NCBI GenBank assembly: GCA_944328445.1
Contig: CALVHO010000001.1
Location: forward strand, 1 to 64,000
Reading direction: 5' to 3'
DNA from: an uncultured Clostridia bacterium
Lineage (GTDB): Bacteria > Bacillota > Clostridia > Christensenellales > Borkfalkiaceae
DNA: 64,000 bases
Of the stretch, positions 56,519 through 64,000 are shown piece after piece (the first letter of the stretch is position 1; each line of letters begins with the position of its first letter). The position numbers and the translations under genes were made by a program. Below the pieces are notes generated by a model. That model was not told where the DNA came from. It did not search any database and saw nothing but the letters and a program-made list of their open reading frames with translations.

Positions 56519-57826
56519 TTATTTGAGGAAGCCTTTGTAATTCTTCATCATCAGCTGCGACTGCAACTGCTTGTCGAATTCAAGGGCGACGGATACGACG
56601 ATGAGGATACCCGTGGTGGAGAAGACGCTCAGAAGGTCGGAATTGCCGACGATGCTGAACACCAGCGAGGGGACGAAGGCCACCAGCGAGAGGAAGATCG
56701 CGCCGAACAGCGTGATGCGGTTGGAGATCTTTTTGAGGTAGTCTGCCGTGGGGCGGCCGGGGCGGATGCCCGGGATGAAGCCGCCGTTTTGCTGGATGCT
56801 CTTGGAGACGTCTTCGGGGTTGAACTGGATCTGCGCGTAGAAGAACGAGAAGGCGAAGATCAGCAGGCAAAGCACGAGGATGTACAGCCAGCCGAGGTTG
56901 CCCTGCCCGCCGCTGAACCACTCGGTGTAGTTCGCGTACGCGGTGCTGTCGGCAAAGAACAGGCCCATGATGAGGTCGGGCAGGCTGATGATCGCAAACG
57001 CGAAGATCAGGGGCATGACGCCGCTGCCGGAGATCTTGATGGGGATGACGGTGGCCTGGCCGCCGTACATCTTGCGCCCTTTGACCTGCTTGGCGTACTG
57101 CACGGGGATGCGGCGCTCGGCCAGATCGACCGTGACGATGAGCGTGAAGAGAATGACCGACAACACGCAGAAGATGATGACTTGCAGGATGGGCGTGAAA
57201 TCGAACTCGGTGCCGAACGCGCTCATGAAGGTGGAGACGAGCGTCTGCCCGGCCGTGGAGATGATGCCCACGAAGATGATCAGCGAAATGCCGTTGCCCA
57301 CGCCGTACTCGGTGATGCGCTCGCCCAGCCACATGGTGAGCAGCGCGCCCGCCGAATAGACGATGACCATGAAGATGTAGGCCAGCCACGTCTGATCCCA
57401 GAAGAACGAGGTGTTGATGGCCTCGTTGCCGAAGGTCAGGATGACGCCGATGGCCTGCACGACGGCCAGAAGGAGGGTCATGAAGCGGGTGATCTGCGAG
57501 ATCTTCTTTTTGCCCTCTTCCCCCTGTTTGGACAGCCGTTCGAGCGCGGGGATGCCCACGCAGAGCAGCTGCATGATGATGGATGCGTTGATGTACGGAC
57601 CGATGCCCAAAGCAAAGAGGGTGCCCTGCGCCAGCGCGCCGCCCGTGACGGCGCTCATCAGCGAGAGGAAGTTGTTGCCCGTGACCACCGACGAGAATTC
57701 GTCGCTGTTCAGCCCCGGAACGGGGATGTAGCAGCAGAGGCGGTACACCAGCAGCAACAGCAGCGTGATGAAGATCTTTTTGCGGATCTCTTTGACCTTG
57801 AAGGCGTTTTTGATCGTTTCAAACAT
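56519..57826 (-). CDS. secY: Preprotein translocase subunit SecY
   Basis: A 435-residue, ten-helix channel protein, partner of SecA encoded at 23.8-26.7 kb. LLLLVYRLCCYIPVPGLN (helix 1), GIGPYINASIIMQLL (plug side), GERITEYGVGNGISLIIFVGI and the cytoplasmic loop IQQNGGFIPGIRPGRPTADYL are diagnostic. The start at 57826 follows GGGAGACC. Confidence 0.98.
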   Translation of the reverse strand: MFETIKNAFKVKEIRKKIFITLLLLLVYRLCCYIPVPGLNSDEFSSVVTGNNFLSLMSAVTGGALAQGTLFALGIGPYINASIIMQLLCVGIPALERLSKQGEEGKKKISQITRFMTLLLAVVQAIGVILTFGNEAINTSFFWDQTWLAYIFMVIVYSAGALLTMWLGERITEYGVGNGISLIIFVGIISTAGQTLVSTFMSAFGTEFDFTPILQVIIFCVLSVILFTLIVTVDLAERRIPVQYAKQVKGRKMYGGQATVIPIKISGSGVMPLIFAFAIISLPDLIMGLFFADSTAYANYTEWFSGGQGNLGWLYILVLCLLIFAFSFFYAQIQFNPEDVSKSIQQNGGFIPGIRPGRPTADYLKKISNRITLFGAIFLSLVAFVPSLVFSIVGNSDLLSVFSTTGILIVVSVALEFDKQLQSQLMMKNYKGFLK

Positions 57827-57877
57827 TCTTGGTCTCCCAATGGTACTGCCGCGCCGCGGTGGCGGCAAAGGCGGGGC

Positions 57878-58324
57878 TTACAGCGTTTCGGCGGTGCCGC
57901 CGGCCTTTTCGATCGCCTCTTTGGCCGCCGCGGAGAACTTCGCTGCCTTGACGGTGATGGCGGCCGTGAGCTCGCCGTTGCCGAGCACTTTCAGCCCGCA
58001 GTTGTCTTTGACCTGCTTGGCCAGCTTGTTGTCCATCACGTAGTCGTAATCGACGACGGTGCCGGCCGCGACGCCCGCCAGGTTGGAGAGGTTGACGATG
58101 ACGTACGCCTTTTTGAATTTGTTGTTGAAGCCGCGCTTGGGCAGGCGCCTGTGCAGAGGGGTCTGGCCGCCTTCGAAGCCGGGGCGTACGCCGCCGCCCG
58201 AACGCGCCCACTGGCCCTTGTGGCCCTTGCCGCTCGTTTTGCCGAGGCCCGAACCGATCCCCCTGCCCAACCGTTTGGCGGGGGTGTTGGAACCGATCGC
58301 GGGCTGGATCGTATCAATTCTCAT
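57878..58324 (-). CDS. rplO: 50S ribosomal protein L15
   Basis: A 148-residue late-assembly protein. GRGIGSGLGKTSGKGHKGQWARSGGGVRPGFEGGQTPLHRRLPKRGF is characteristic (positions about 20-66). The C-terminal domain is complete. Standard position between rpmD and secY. Confidence 0.98.
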   Translation of the reverse strand: MRIDTIQPAIGSNTPAKRLGRGIGSGLGKTSGKGHKGQWARSGGGVRPGFEGGQTPLHRRLPKRGFNNKFKKAYVIVNLSNLAGVAAGTVVDYDYVMDNKLAKQVKDNCGLKVLGNGELTAAITVKAAKFSAAAKEAIEKAGGTAETL

Positions 58325-58335
58325 AGCCTTGCTCC

Positions 58336-58515
58336 TTACAGCTCCTCGACCTTGACCAGGTGAGAAACCTTTTTGATCTGCCCCATGATCGCGGGGGTAT
58401 CTTCATGCACGCGGAAGGAGCGGATCTTTTTCAAGCCGAGGGCCGCCACCGTGTCCTTTTGCGTCTGCGTGCAGCCGATGGTGCTCCGCACCAGCGTTAC
58501 TTTGATCTGCGCCAT
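58336..58515 (-). CDS. rpmD: 50S ribosomal protein L30
   Basis: A 59-residue protein beginning [20 protein letters not shown] and containing [15 protein letters not shown], the usual L30 strand-helix pattern. The frame is open between rpsE and rplO and is too short to stand out by length alone. Confidence 0.97.
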   Translation of the reverse strand: MAQIKVTLVRSTIGCTQTQKDTVAALGLKKIRSFRVHEDTPAIMGQIKKVSHLVKVEEL

Positions 58516-58529
58516 AATTCGAGCCCTCC

Positions 58530-59051
58530 TCAGCCGATGATCTCTTCCACGGCCTTGCCGCGCGCGAGCGCGACCTGCTCGGCCGTTTTCAGCGACGCGA
58601 GGCCTTCCACCGCCGCCTTCACGCAGTTGACGGGGTTGCTCGTGCCGTGCGATTTGGTGCGGATGTCCTTGATGCCGGCCGCTTCCATGACCGCGCGGAC
58701 GGGGCCGCCCGCGATGACGCCGGTACCTTGGGGAGCGGGCATCATGTACACGTAGCCCCTGCCGAAACGGCCGTAAGCCTCGTGCGGGATGGTGGATCCG
58801 ACCATGGGCACGGCGATCATGTTGCGCTTGGCCTGCGAAGTCGCCTTTTCGATCGCTTCGGGCACTTCGTTCGCCTTGCCGGAGCCGACGCCGACCTTGC
58901 CTTTCCCGTCACCGACGACCACGAGCGCGGCAAAGCGCATGTTGCGCCCGCCCTTGACGACCTTCGTGACGCGGTTGACCTGGATCAGCTTTTTGATCAT
59001 GCCGTCGTTTTCTTCCTGCCTCCTCTGAGGCCTTCTGTCTTCTCTTGCCAT
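58530..59051 (-). CDS. rpsE: 30S ribosomal protein S5
   Basis: A 173-residue fidelity protein. [43 protein letters not shown] is the double-stranded RNA-binding part and [32 protein letters not shown] the second domain. The VVKGGR loop, where spectinomycin-resistance changes occur, looks ordinary. Confidence 0.98.
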   Translation of the reverse strand: MAREDRRPQRRQEENDGMIKKLIQVNRVTKVVKGGRNMRFAALVVVGDGKGKVGVGSGKANEVPEAIEKATSQAKRNMIAVPMVGSTIPHEAYGRFGRGYVYMMPAPQGTGVIAGGPVRAVMEAAGIKDIRTKSHGTSNPVNCVKAAVEGLASLKTAEQVALARGKAVEEIIG

Positions 59052-59065
59052 TCCTGTTCTCCTGC

Positions 59066-59434
59066 TCAGAATTTAAGCCCGGCTTCGCGCGCGCCGTCGG
59101 CAACGCCCTTGACGCGGCCCGTGTAGATGTAGCCGCCCCTGTCGAACACGACCGTTTCGATGCCCGCGGCGAGTGCCTTTTTGGCGGCTTCCGCGCCGAC
59201 GACTTTGGCCGCTTCCGTCTTGGTCAGGCCGGCGATCTTTTCCTTGACCGCCTTTTCCATCGTGGAGGCGGAAACGAGGGTCACCCCTTTCACGTCGTCG
59301 ATCACCTGCACGTAGATGTGGTTGAGGCTCCTGTACACGTTGAAGCGGGGGCGCTCGGCCGTTCCCGAGACCTTTTTGCGCACGCGCGCATGGCGCGCGA
59401 GCCTGTCAACGTTTTTATCTGCTTTCGAAATCAT
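59066..59434 (-). CDS. rplR: 50S ribosomal protein L18
   Basis: A 122-residue 5S rRNA-binding protein. [33 protein letters not shown] and the C-terminal [27 protein letters not shown] are diagnostic. Confidence 0.98.
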   Translation of the reverse strand: MISKADKNVDRLARHARVRKKVSGTAERPRFNVYRSLNHIYVQVIDDVKGVTLVSASTMEKAVKEKIAGLTKTEAAKVVGAEAAKKALAAGIETVVFDRGGYIYTGRVKGVADGAREAGLKF

Positions 59435-59448
59435 GATTTCACGCTCCT

Positions 59449-59988
59449 TTACTTGCCGGCCGTTTTGCCTTCCTTGCGCTCGATCACTTCATCCTTATAG
59501 CGGATACCGTAGCCGTGGTAGGGCTCGGGCTCGCGGATGGAGCGGATGTTGGCGGCGATCTGGCCGACCTTCACCTTGTCGATGCCGGAGACGGTGATCT
59601 CGGTCTGCGTGGGGCAATCGAGCTTGATGCCGTCCACTTCGGCAAACTCGATGGGATGGGAGTAGCCGACGTTGAGCACGATCTTGTTACCCTGCTTGGC
59701 GACTTTGTAACCGACGCCGTTGATGACCAGGCCCTTGGTGTAGCCCTGCGTGACGCCCGTGACCATGTTGTGCAGCAGCGCCCTGTACAGGCCGTGTTTG
59801 GCTTTGAGTTCTTTGGAATCGTTGGCGCGCGTGAGGTGTGCCTTGTCCCCTTCCACGGAGACGGCGATGCGCATATCGATGTCCTGTTCCAGCGTGCCCT
59901 TGGGGCCCTTGACGACCATTTTGCCGTCCTTCACGTCGACCGTGACGCCCGCGGGCAGCGCGACAGGCATTTTACCTATTCTGGACAT
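59449..59988 (-). CDS. rplF: 50S ribosomal protein L6
   Basis: A 179-residue two-domain protein near the factor-binding site. [40 protein letters not shown] and the C-terminal [24 protein letters not shown] are diagnostic. Confidence 0.98.
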   Translation of the reverse strand: MSRIGKMPVALPAGVTVDVKDGKMVVKGPKGTLEQDIDMRIAVSVEGDKAHLTRANDSKELKAKHGLYRALLHNMVTGVTQGYTKGLVINGVGYKVAKQGNKIVLNVGYSHPIEFAEVDGIKLDCPTQTEITVSGIDKVKVGQIAANIRSIREPEPYHGYGIRYKDEVIERKEGKTAGK

Positions 59989-60000
59989 TTGCTTGCCTCC

Positions 60001-60393
60001 TTACCAGATGAAGCAAAGCACTTCGCCGCCGACGTTGGCGGCCTTGGCCTGCTTATCCGTCATGATGCCTTTGGAGGTGGAGACGATGGCCGTCCCCAGC
60101 CCGCCCAGCACTTTGGGCATGTTGGCCGCGCCCGAATAGGTGCGCAGGCCGGGTTTGGAGACCCTTTTCAGCCCGTTGATGACGGGTTTGTTGCCTTCGG
60201 TGTATTTCAGGCCGATCACGAGCTTGCCCGCGGGGCCTTCCTCCACCAGTTTCACGCCCGAAACGTAGCCCTCTTTGACGAGGATGTCGGCGATGGCGCT
60301 CTTCATCTTCGAGGCGGGCACTTCCACCGTTTCGTGTTTGGCGGTGAGCGCATTGCGGATTCTTGTGAGCATATCTGCGATGGGATCTGTCAT
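60001..60393 (-). CDS. rpsH: 30S ribosomal protein S8
   Basis: A 130-residue 16S rRNA-binding protein. [16 protein letters not shown] and the C-terminal [33 protein letters not shown] are diagnostic. In E. coli S8 represses the spc operon. Confidence 0.98.
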   Translation of the reverse strand: MTDPIADMLTRIRNALTAKHETVEVPASKMKSAIADILVKEGYVSGVKLVEEGPAGKLVIGLKYTEGNKPVINGLKRVSKPGLRTYSGAANMPKVLGGLGTAIVSTSKGIMTDKQAKAANVGGEVLCFIW

Positions 60394-60406
60394 GATGCGC
60401 CTCCTT

Positions 60407-60592
60407 TTACCAGCTCGCCTTCTTCACGCCGGGGATCTGCCCCTTGTACGCGAGGTTGCGGAAGCAGATACGGCAGATGCCGTATTTGCGCAGCACCGCA
60501 TGCGGCCTGCCGCAGATGCTGCACCGCGTGTACGCGCGCGTCGAATACTTCGGCGTCCGCTGCTGCTTGTTGATCATAGATTTTTTAGCCAT
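60407..60592 (-). CDS. rpsN: 30S ribosomal protein S14, zinc type
   Basis: A 61-residue short S14. [23 protein letters not shown] gives two CxxC pairs that bind zinc (type Z), followed by [11 protein letters not shown]. Standard place between rplE and rpsH. Confidence 0.98.
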   Translation of the reverse strand: MAKKSMINKQQRTPKYSTRAYTRCSICGRPHAVLRKYGICRICFRNLAYKGQIPGVKKASW

Positions 60593-60603
60593 ACGTCCTC
60601 TCC

Positions 60604-61161
60604 TTATTTCTTGAAGGGCATGCCCAGCGCCGCGAGGAGTTCCCTCGCCTCTTCGTCCGTCTTCGCCGTGGTGACGAAGCAGATGTCGTACCCGCGGATC
60701 TTTTCGATCTGGTCGTAGGAGATCTCGGGGAAGATGAGCTGCTCTTTCACGCCCATCGCGTAGTTGCCGCGGCCGTCAAAGGAATTGGCGGAAACGCCGC
60801 GGAAGTCGCGCATGCGCGGGAGGGCGATGGATACGAACTTGTCGTAAAAATCATACATGCGGTCCTGGCGGAGCGTCACTTTCAGGCCGACGTTCATGCC
60901 CTCGCGCACTTTGAAGTTGGCGACGGATTTTTTGGCCTTGGTGATGACGGGCTTCTGCCCGGAGATCGCTTTGAGTTCGTCGTGCGCGATCTGCACGCTT
61001 TTGGCGTTGTCTTTGATGTCGCCCAGGCCCGCGTTGATGACGATCTTCACCAGCTTGGGGACCTGGTTGACGTTTTTATAGCCGAACTTTTTGACGAGGT
61101 AAGGGACGACTTCGGTCTCGTACTGTTCCTTGACCCGGTTTTTATACGCTTTTTCTGCCAT
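60604..61161 (-). CDS. rplE: 50S ribosomal protein L5
   Basis: A 185-residue 5S rRNA-binding protein contacting P-site t[48 protein letters not shown] and [24 protein letters not shown] are diagnostic. Confidence 0.98.
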   Translation of the reverse strand: MAEKAYKNRVKEQYETEVVPYLVKKFGYKNVNQVPKLVKIVINAGLGDIKDNAKSVQIAHDELKAISGQKPVITKAKKSVANFKVREGMNVGLKVTLRQDRMYDFYDKFVSIALPRMRDFRGVSANSFDGRGNYAMGVKEQLIFPEISYDQIEKIRGYDICFVTTAKTDEEARELLAALGMPFKK

Positions 61162-61177
61162 TTGCTGTTACCTCGCC

Positions 61178-61603
61178 TCAGTCCTTCTTCTCTTCGGCGG
61201 CTTCCGTTTTGGCGGTACGCTTGCGCGTCCTCTTTTTGGGAGCCTCTTCCGCCTTGGCGGCGGCTTTCGCCTGTTTCTTGTACGCCTTGTCGAGCACGGC
61301 GCCGCACTTGCAAACGCGCACCTTTTTCTGCTTGCCGTCCTCTTCGATGAAGGCATGCTTCACGCGCGTGGCCTTGCCGCACTTGTCGCACACGACCATG
61401 ACGTTGGAGGCGTCGATGGCGCCTTCACGTTCGACGATCTGCGAAACGGCGTTGGCCTTGCGCGCCTTCTGGTGGCGCTTTTGCATGTTGACGCCCTGCA
61501 CGGTGACGCGGCCTGCCTTGGGGGACGTGGAAACGACTTTGCCCGTTTTGCCTTTGTCCTTGCCCGCGATCACGAGCACGGTATCGTTCAGTTTTACGTT
61601 CAT
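61178..61603 (-). CDS. rplX: 50S ribosomal protein L24, C-terminally extended
   Basis: A 141-residue assembly-initiator protein. The KOW motif is VLVIAGKDKGKTGKVVSTSPKAGRVTVQGVNMQKRHQK; a CDKCG..CKCG pair follows, as in many Gram-positives. About 35 extra Lys/Ala/Glu residues (from about 107) form a disordered tail beyond the usual length near 105. Confidence 0.97.
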   Translation of the reverse strand: MNVKLNDTVLVIAGKDKGKTGKVVSTSPKAGRVTVQGVNMQKRHQKARKANAVSQIVEREGAIDASNVMVVCDKCGKATRVKHAFIEEDGKQKKVRVCKCGAVLDKAYKKQAKAAAKAEEAPKKRTRKRTAKTEAAEEKKD

Positions 61604-61614
61604 TTCCTGCCTCC

Positions 61615-61983
61615 TTACAGCACTTCGGGCGCGAGGGAAATGATACGCATGTAATCTTTTTCCCTCAGCTCGCGCGCGATGGGCCCGAAAATACGGGTGC
61701 CGCGCGGCTGCTTCTGGTTATCGATGATGACGGCCGCGTTGTCGTCGAAACGGATGTACGTACCGTCGGCGCGGCGGATGCCCTTGCTGGTGCGGACGAT
61801 GACGGCCTTGACGACCTCTCCCTTTTTGACGGCGCCGCCGGGCGTAGCCGTCTTGACGCTGGCGATCACGACGTCGCCGATGTTGCCGCACTTTCGGAAC
61901 GAGCCGCCCAGAACCCGGATGCACATAAGCTCTTTCGCGCCCGAATTATCGGCCGCTTTCAGCCTTGTCTGCGGTTGTATCAT
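61615..61983 (-). CDS. rplN: 50S ribosomal protein L14
   Basis: A 122-residue protein at the subunit interface. [27 protein letters not shown] and [28 protein letters not shown] are diagnostic and complete. Confidence 0.98.
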   Translation of the reverse strand: MIQPQTRLKAADNSGAKELMCIRVLGGSFRKCGNIGDVVIASVKTATPGGAVKKGEVVKAVIVRTSKGIRRADGTYIRFDDNAAVIIDNQKQPRGTRIFGPIARELREKDYMRIISLAPEVL

Positions 61984-62003
61984 ATGGCACTCTCCTTAAA
62001 CTC

Positions 62004-62258
62004 TTACTTCGCCTTTTCGACGATCTCGGCGACGCGCCAGTTCTTTTCCTTGCTGAGCTTGCGCGTTTCCACGATGCGCACCTTGTCGCCGACGACGCAG
62101 TCGTTGGCCTCGTCGTGGGCCTTGACCTTTTTGGTGCGGGTGATGGTCTTTTTGTAGAGCGGATGCTTGCTCTTGTCGACGATGGCCACGACCACCGTTT
62201 TATCCATCTTGTCGGACACGACGGTGCCGACCCTTTCCTTCCTGAGATTTCTTTCCAT
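62004..62258 (-). CDS. rpsQ: 30S ribosomal protein S17
   Basis: An 84-residue OB-fold 16S-binding protein. [32 protein letters not shown] and [27 protein letters not shown] are diagnostic. Confidence 0.98.
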   Translation of the reverse strand: MERNLRKERVGTVVSDKMDKTVVVAIVDKSKHPLYKKTITRTKKVKAHDEANDCVVGDKVRIVETRKLSKEKNWRVAEIVEKAK

Positions 62259-62273
62259 GTCGATGCTCCTCGG

Positions 62274-62474
62274 TTACGCCTTTGCCTTCAATTCGCGCTC
62301 GCGGATGACGGTGTTGACGCGCGCGATGTCCTTTTTGCAGGCCGCGATCGTCATCGGGTTTTCCAGCTGGCCCGAAGCGTGGCGGAAGCGGAGGTTGAAC
62401 AGTTCGGTTTTCAGCTCGCCCAGTTTGGCGTTGAGCTCGGCGTCCGTCATGCCGTGCAGATCTTTGCCTTTCAT
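62274..62474 (-). CDS. rpmC: 50S ribosomal protein L29
   Basis: A 66-residue helical protein at the exit tunnel, docking site for SRP and trigger factor. [48 protein letters not shown] is characteristic. Its ATG overlaps the rplP stop in ATGA. Confidence 0.98.
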   Translation of the reverse strand: MKGKDLHGMTDAELNAKLGELKTELFNLRFRHASGQLENPMTIAACKKDIARVNTVIRERELKAKA

Positions 62475-62941
62475 TCGCCTTCACCGCCTTCTGTAATTTT
62501 TTCGCAGCCGCCCTCGCCCGTGACGGGGTTGGGCTGCCCTTTGACCATGAACTTGGTCTTGATGGGGAGCTTGTGGCCGGCAAGGCGCATGGCCTCGCGG
62601 GCTACGTCTTCGGGCACGCCCGCCATCTCGAACAGGACCCTGCCGGGAAGGACGTCCGCCACCCAGTATTCGACGGCGCCTTTGCCCGAACCCATACGGG
62701 ACTCGGCGGGGTGCCGCGTGATCGGCTTGTGCGGGAAGATGTCGATCCAGACCTGGCCGCCGCGCTTGATAAAGCGCGTCATGGCGATACGCGCGGCCTC
62801 GATCTGGCGGGAGGTGATGCGCGCGGCGCCCGCCGCCACCAGCCCGAATTCGCCGTAGGCGACCTTGTCGCCGCGGTGCGCCTTGCCGCGGAGCATGCCG
62901 CGGTGCTGCTTTCTTCTCTTGACTCTCTTAGGAATTAACAT
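62471..62941 (-). CDS. rplP: 50S ribosomal protein L16
   Basis: A 156-residue A-site protein. [34 protein letters not shown] and [16 protein letters not shown] [15 protein letters not shown] are diagnostic. About 12-15 residues longer than usual at the C-terminus ([14 protein letters not shown]). Overlaps rpsC by 14 bases. Confidence 0.98.
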   Translation of the reverse strand: MLIPKRVKRRKQHRGMLRGKAHRGDKVAYGEFGLVAAGAARITSRQIEAARIAMTRFIKRGGQVWIDIFPHKPITRHPAESRMGSGKGAVEYWVADVLPGRVLFEMAGVPEDVAREAMRLAGHKLPIKTKFMVKGQPNPVTGEGGCEKITEGGEGE

Positions 62942-63596
62942 TGCCTTTTTCCTCCTTCGGGCGCTTTTGGAGGATCTCGCCTTTGTAGATCCACACTTTC
63001 ACGCCGATCATGCCGAAGGTGGTGTGCGCCTCGGCAAAGCCGTAATCGATGTCGGCACGGAGCGTTTGCAGGGGGATGGAACCCTCGTGGTACTGTTCGC
63101 AGCGGGCGATCTCGGCGCCGTCGAGGCGGCCGGAGACCATCATCTTGACGCCCTTGGCGCCCGAACGCATCGTGCGGCCGATCGCCTGCTTCATGGCGCG
63201 GCGGAAGCTCATGCGCTTTTCCAGCTGCTGCGCGACGCTCTCGGCCACCAGCTGCGCGTCGGAATCGGGCTTGCGCACTTCGGTGACGTTGATGACCACC
63301 GTTTTGCCGTGCGTGAGCTTGGCGAGGTCCTTTTTGATGACCTCGATCTCGGCGCCCGCCTTGCCGATGAGCACGCCGGGCTTGCCCGTGTACACCGTCA
63401 CCACGACCCTGTTGGCCGCGCGCTCGATGGCCACGCGGCTGACCGCCGCGGCATAGTATTTGTCTTTGATGAATTTGCGGATGTCGTAATCTTCTTTGAG
63501 GTTTTTGCCGAAATCCTTCTTGTCGGCATACCACTGGGTATCCCAGCCCTTGATCACGCCCACTCTCAGACCGTGCGGATTAACTTTCTGTCCCAT
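62928..63596 (-). CDS. rpsC: 30S ribosomal protein S3
   Basis: A 222-residue mRNA-entry protein. [27 protein letters not shown], the KH-type [23 protein letters not shown] and the C-terminal [29 protein letters not shown] are diagnostic. Confidence 0.98.
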   Translation of the reverse strand: MGQKVNPHGLRVGVIKGWDTQWYADKKDFGKNLKEDYDIRKFIKDKYYAAAVSRVAIERAANRVVVTVYTGKPGVLIGKAGAEIEVIKKDLAKLTHGKTVVINVTEVRKPDSDAQLVAESVAQQLEKRMSFRRAMKQAIGRTMRSGAKGVKMMVSGRLDGAEIARCEQYHEGSIPLQTLRADIDYGFAEAHTTFGMIGVKVWIYKGEILQKRPKEEKGNVNS

Positions 63597-63608
63597 TGCG
63601 TTTACTCC

Positions 63609-63998
63609 TTACTTGCTCTGCACATCGAGGATGACCGTGATGTGGCTGGTTCTTTTGAGGATGGAATGGGCCCTGCCCTTGGAGACGGGGTTCATGCGTT
63701 TGAGCGTGGGGCCCTGGTCGGCGAAGGCTTCGGCGACGACGAGGTCGCCGCGGTCCATGCCGAAGTTGTGTTCCGCGTTCGCAGCCGCCGAGAGCAGCAC
63801 TTTGCGCACGGGCTCGGCCGAAACGATGTCGGCATAGGCGAGGATGGCCGAAGCCTCGTTCACGCTCTTGCCGCGGATGAGGGCCAGCGCCCTGCGCACT
63901 TTGTAAGGAGACATGCGGATGTGCCGCGCCGTCGCGTAAGGACGCCTGTCCTTGTTTTCCGCGATCTTTTTCGCTTTTTCGCGCGTATTCTTAGCCAT
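63609..63998 (-). CDS. rplV: 50S ribosomal protein L22
   Basis: A 129-residue protein whose loop lines the exit tunnel. [33 protein letters not shown] and [29 protein letters not shown] are diagnostic. The gene is complete; its start lies 2 bases from the right edge, and rpsS is expected next outside the window. Confidence 0.97.
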   Translation of the reverse strand: MAKNTREKAKKIAENKDRRPYATARHIRMSPYKVRRALALIRGKSVNEASAILAYADIVSAEPVRKVLLSAAANAEHNFGMDRGDLVVAEAFADQGPTLKRMNPVSKGRAHSILKRTSHITVILDVQSK

Positions 63999-64000
63999 TT

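Overview
The window reads as a chromosome segment from a very GC-rich, spore-forming member of the Clostridia (Firmicutes/Bacillota). The evidence is the S10-spc-alpha ribosomal gene order with secY, adk, map, a KOW protein and infA inside it, a SpoIIQ-type M23 protein, zinc-type S14 and L36, strong AGGAGG ribosome binding sites, and many TTGACA-N17-TATAAT promoters. An uncultured gut lineage is likely, but the genus cannot be told. Most genes lie on the minus strand. No rRNA, tRNA, CRISPR array, prophage or transposase gene was found.

Layout from left to right. 0.2-8.9 kb: a DUF3737 protein, a MarR regulator with a fused ABC exporter, a NYN-LOTUS RNA-binding protein, and a calcium-type P-ATPase behind a long leader with a terminator. 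9-12.7 kb: de novo NAD synthesis operon nadA-nadB-nadC-niaR. 13-18.9 kb: gltX overlapping a histidine kinase and response regulator, radC, and two probable forespore genes (spoIIQ and a YwmB-like protein). 19-19.9 kb: repeat cluster. 19.9-29 kb: tsaD, a membrane protein and prfB; a zinc-ribbon protein on the plus strand; secA, comF-type and metK. 29.1-32.1 kb: plus-strand radical SAM protein and ABC-F ATPase. 32.2-32.8 kb: second repeat cluster. 32.8-39.8 kb: rpsB-tsf / pyrH-frr-uppS-cdsA / dxr-rseP, split by two intrinsic terminators. 40-46 kb: a RuvX-DUF1292 fusion, an MFS transporter with a phospholipase-like protein, small membrane and DNA-binding-like proteins, and a Zn-peptidase. 47-51 kb: three secreted lipoproteins. 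51.3-64 kb: the ribosomal cluster rplV to rplQ.

Functionally most of this is core housekeeping: translation, Sec secretion, isoprenoid and phospholipid precursors, NAD, and SAM. The parts least explained by known families are the two repeat clusters, which share a roughly 350-415 bp element with conserved hairpin ends lying a few bases past the stop codons of tsaD and rseP; an over-represented octamer CGTTCACG in intergenic DNA; the ATPase leader; the RuvX-DUF1292 fusion with an internal ribosome binding site; and a charged insertion in SecA. Family assignments come from reading the translated sequence without database searches.
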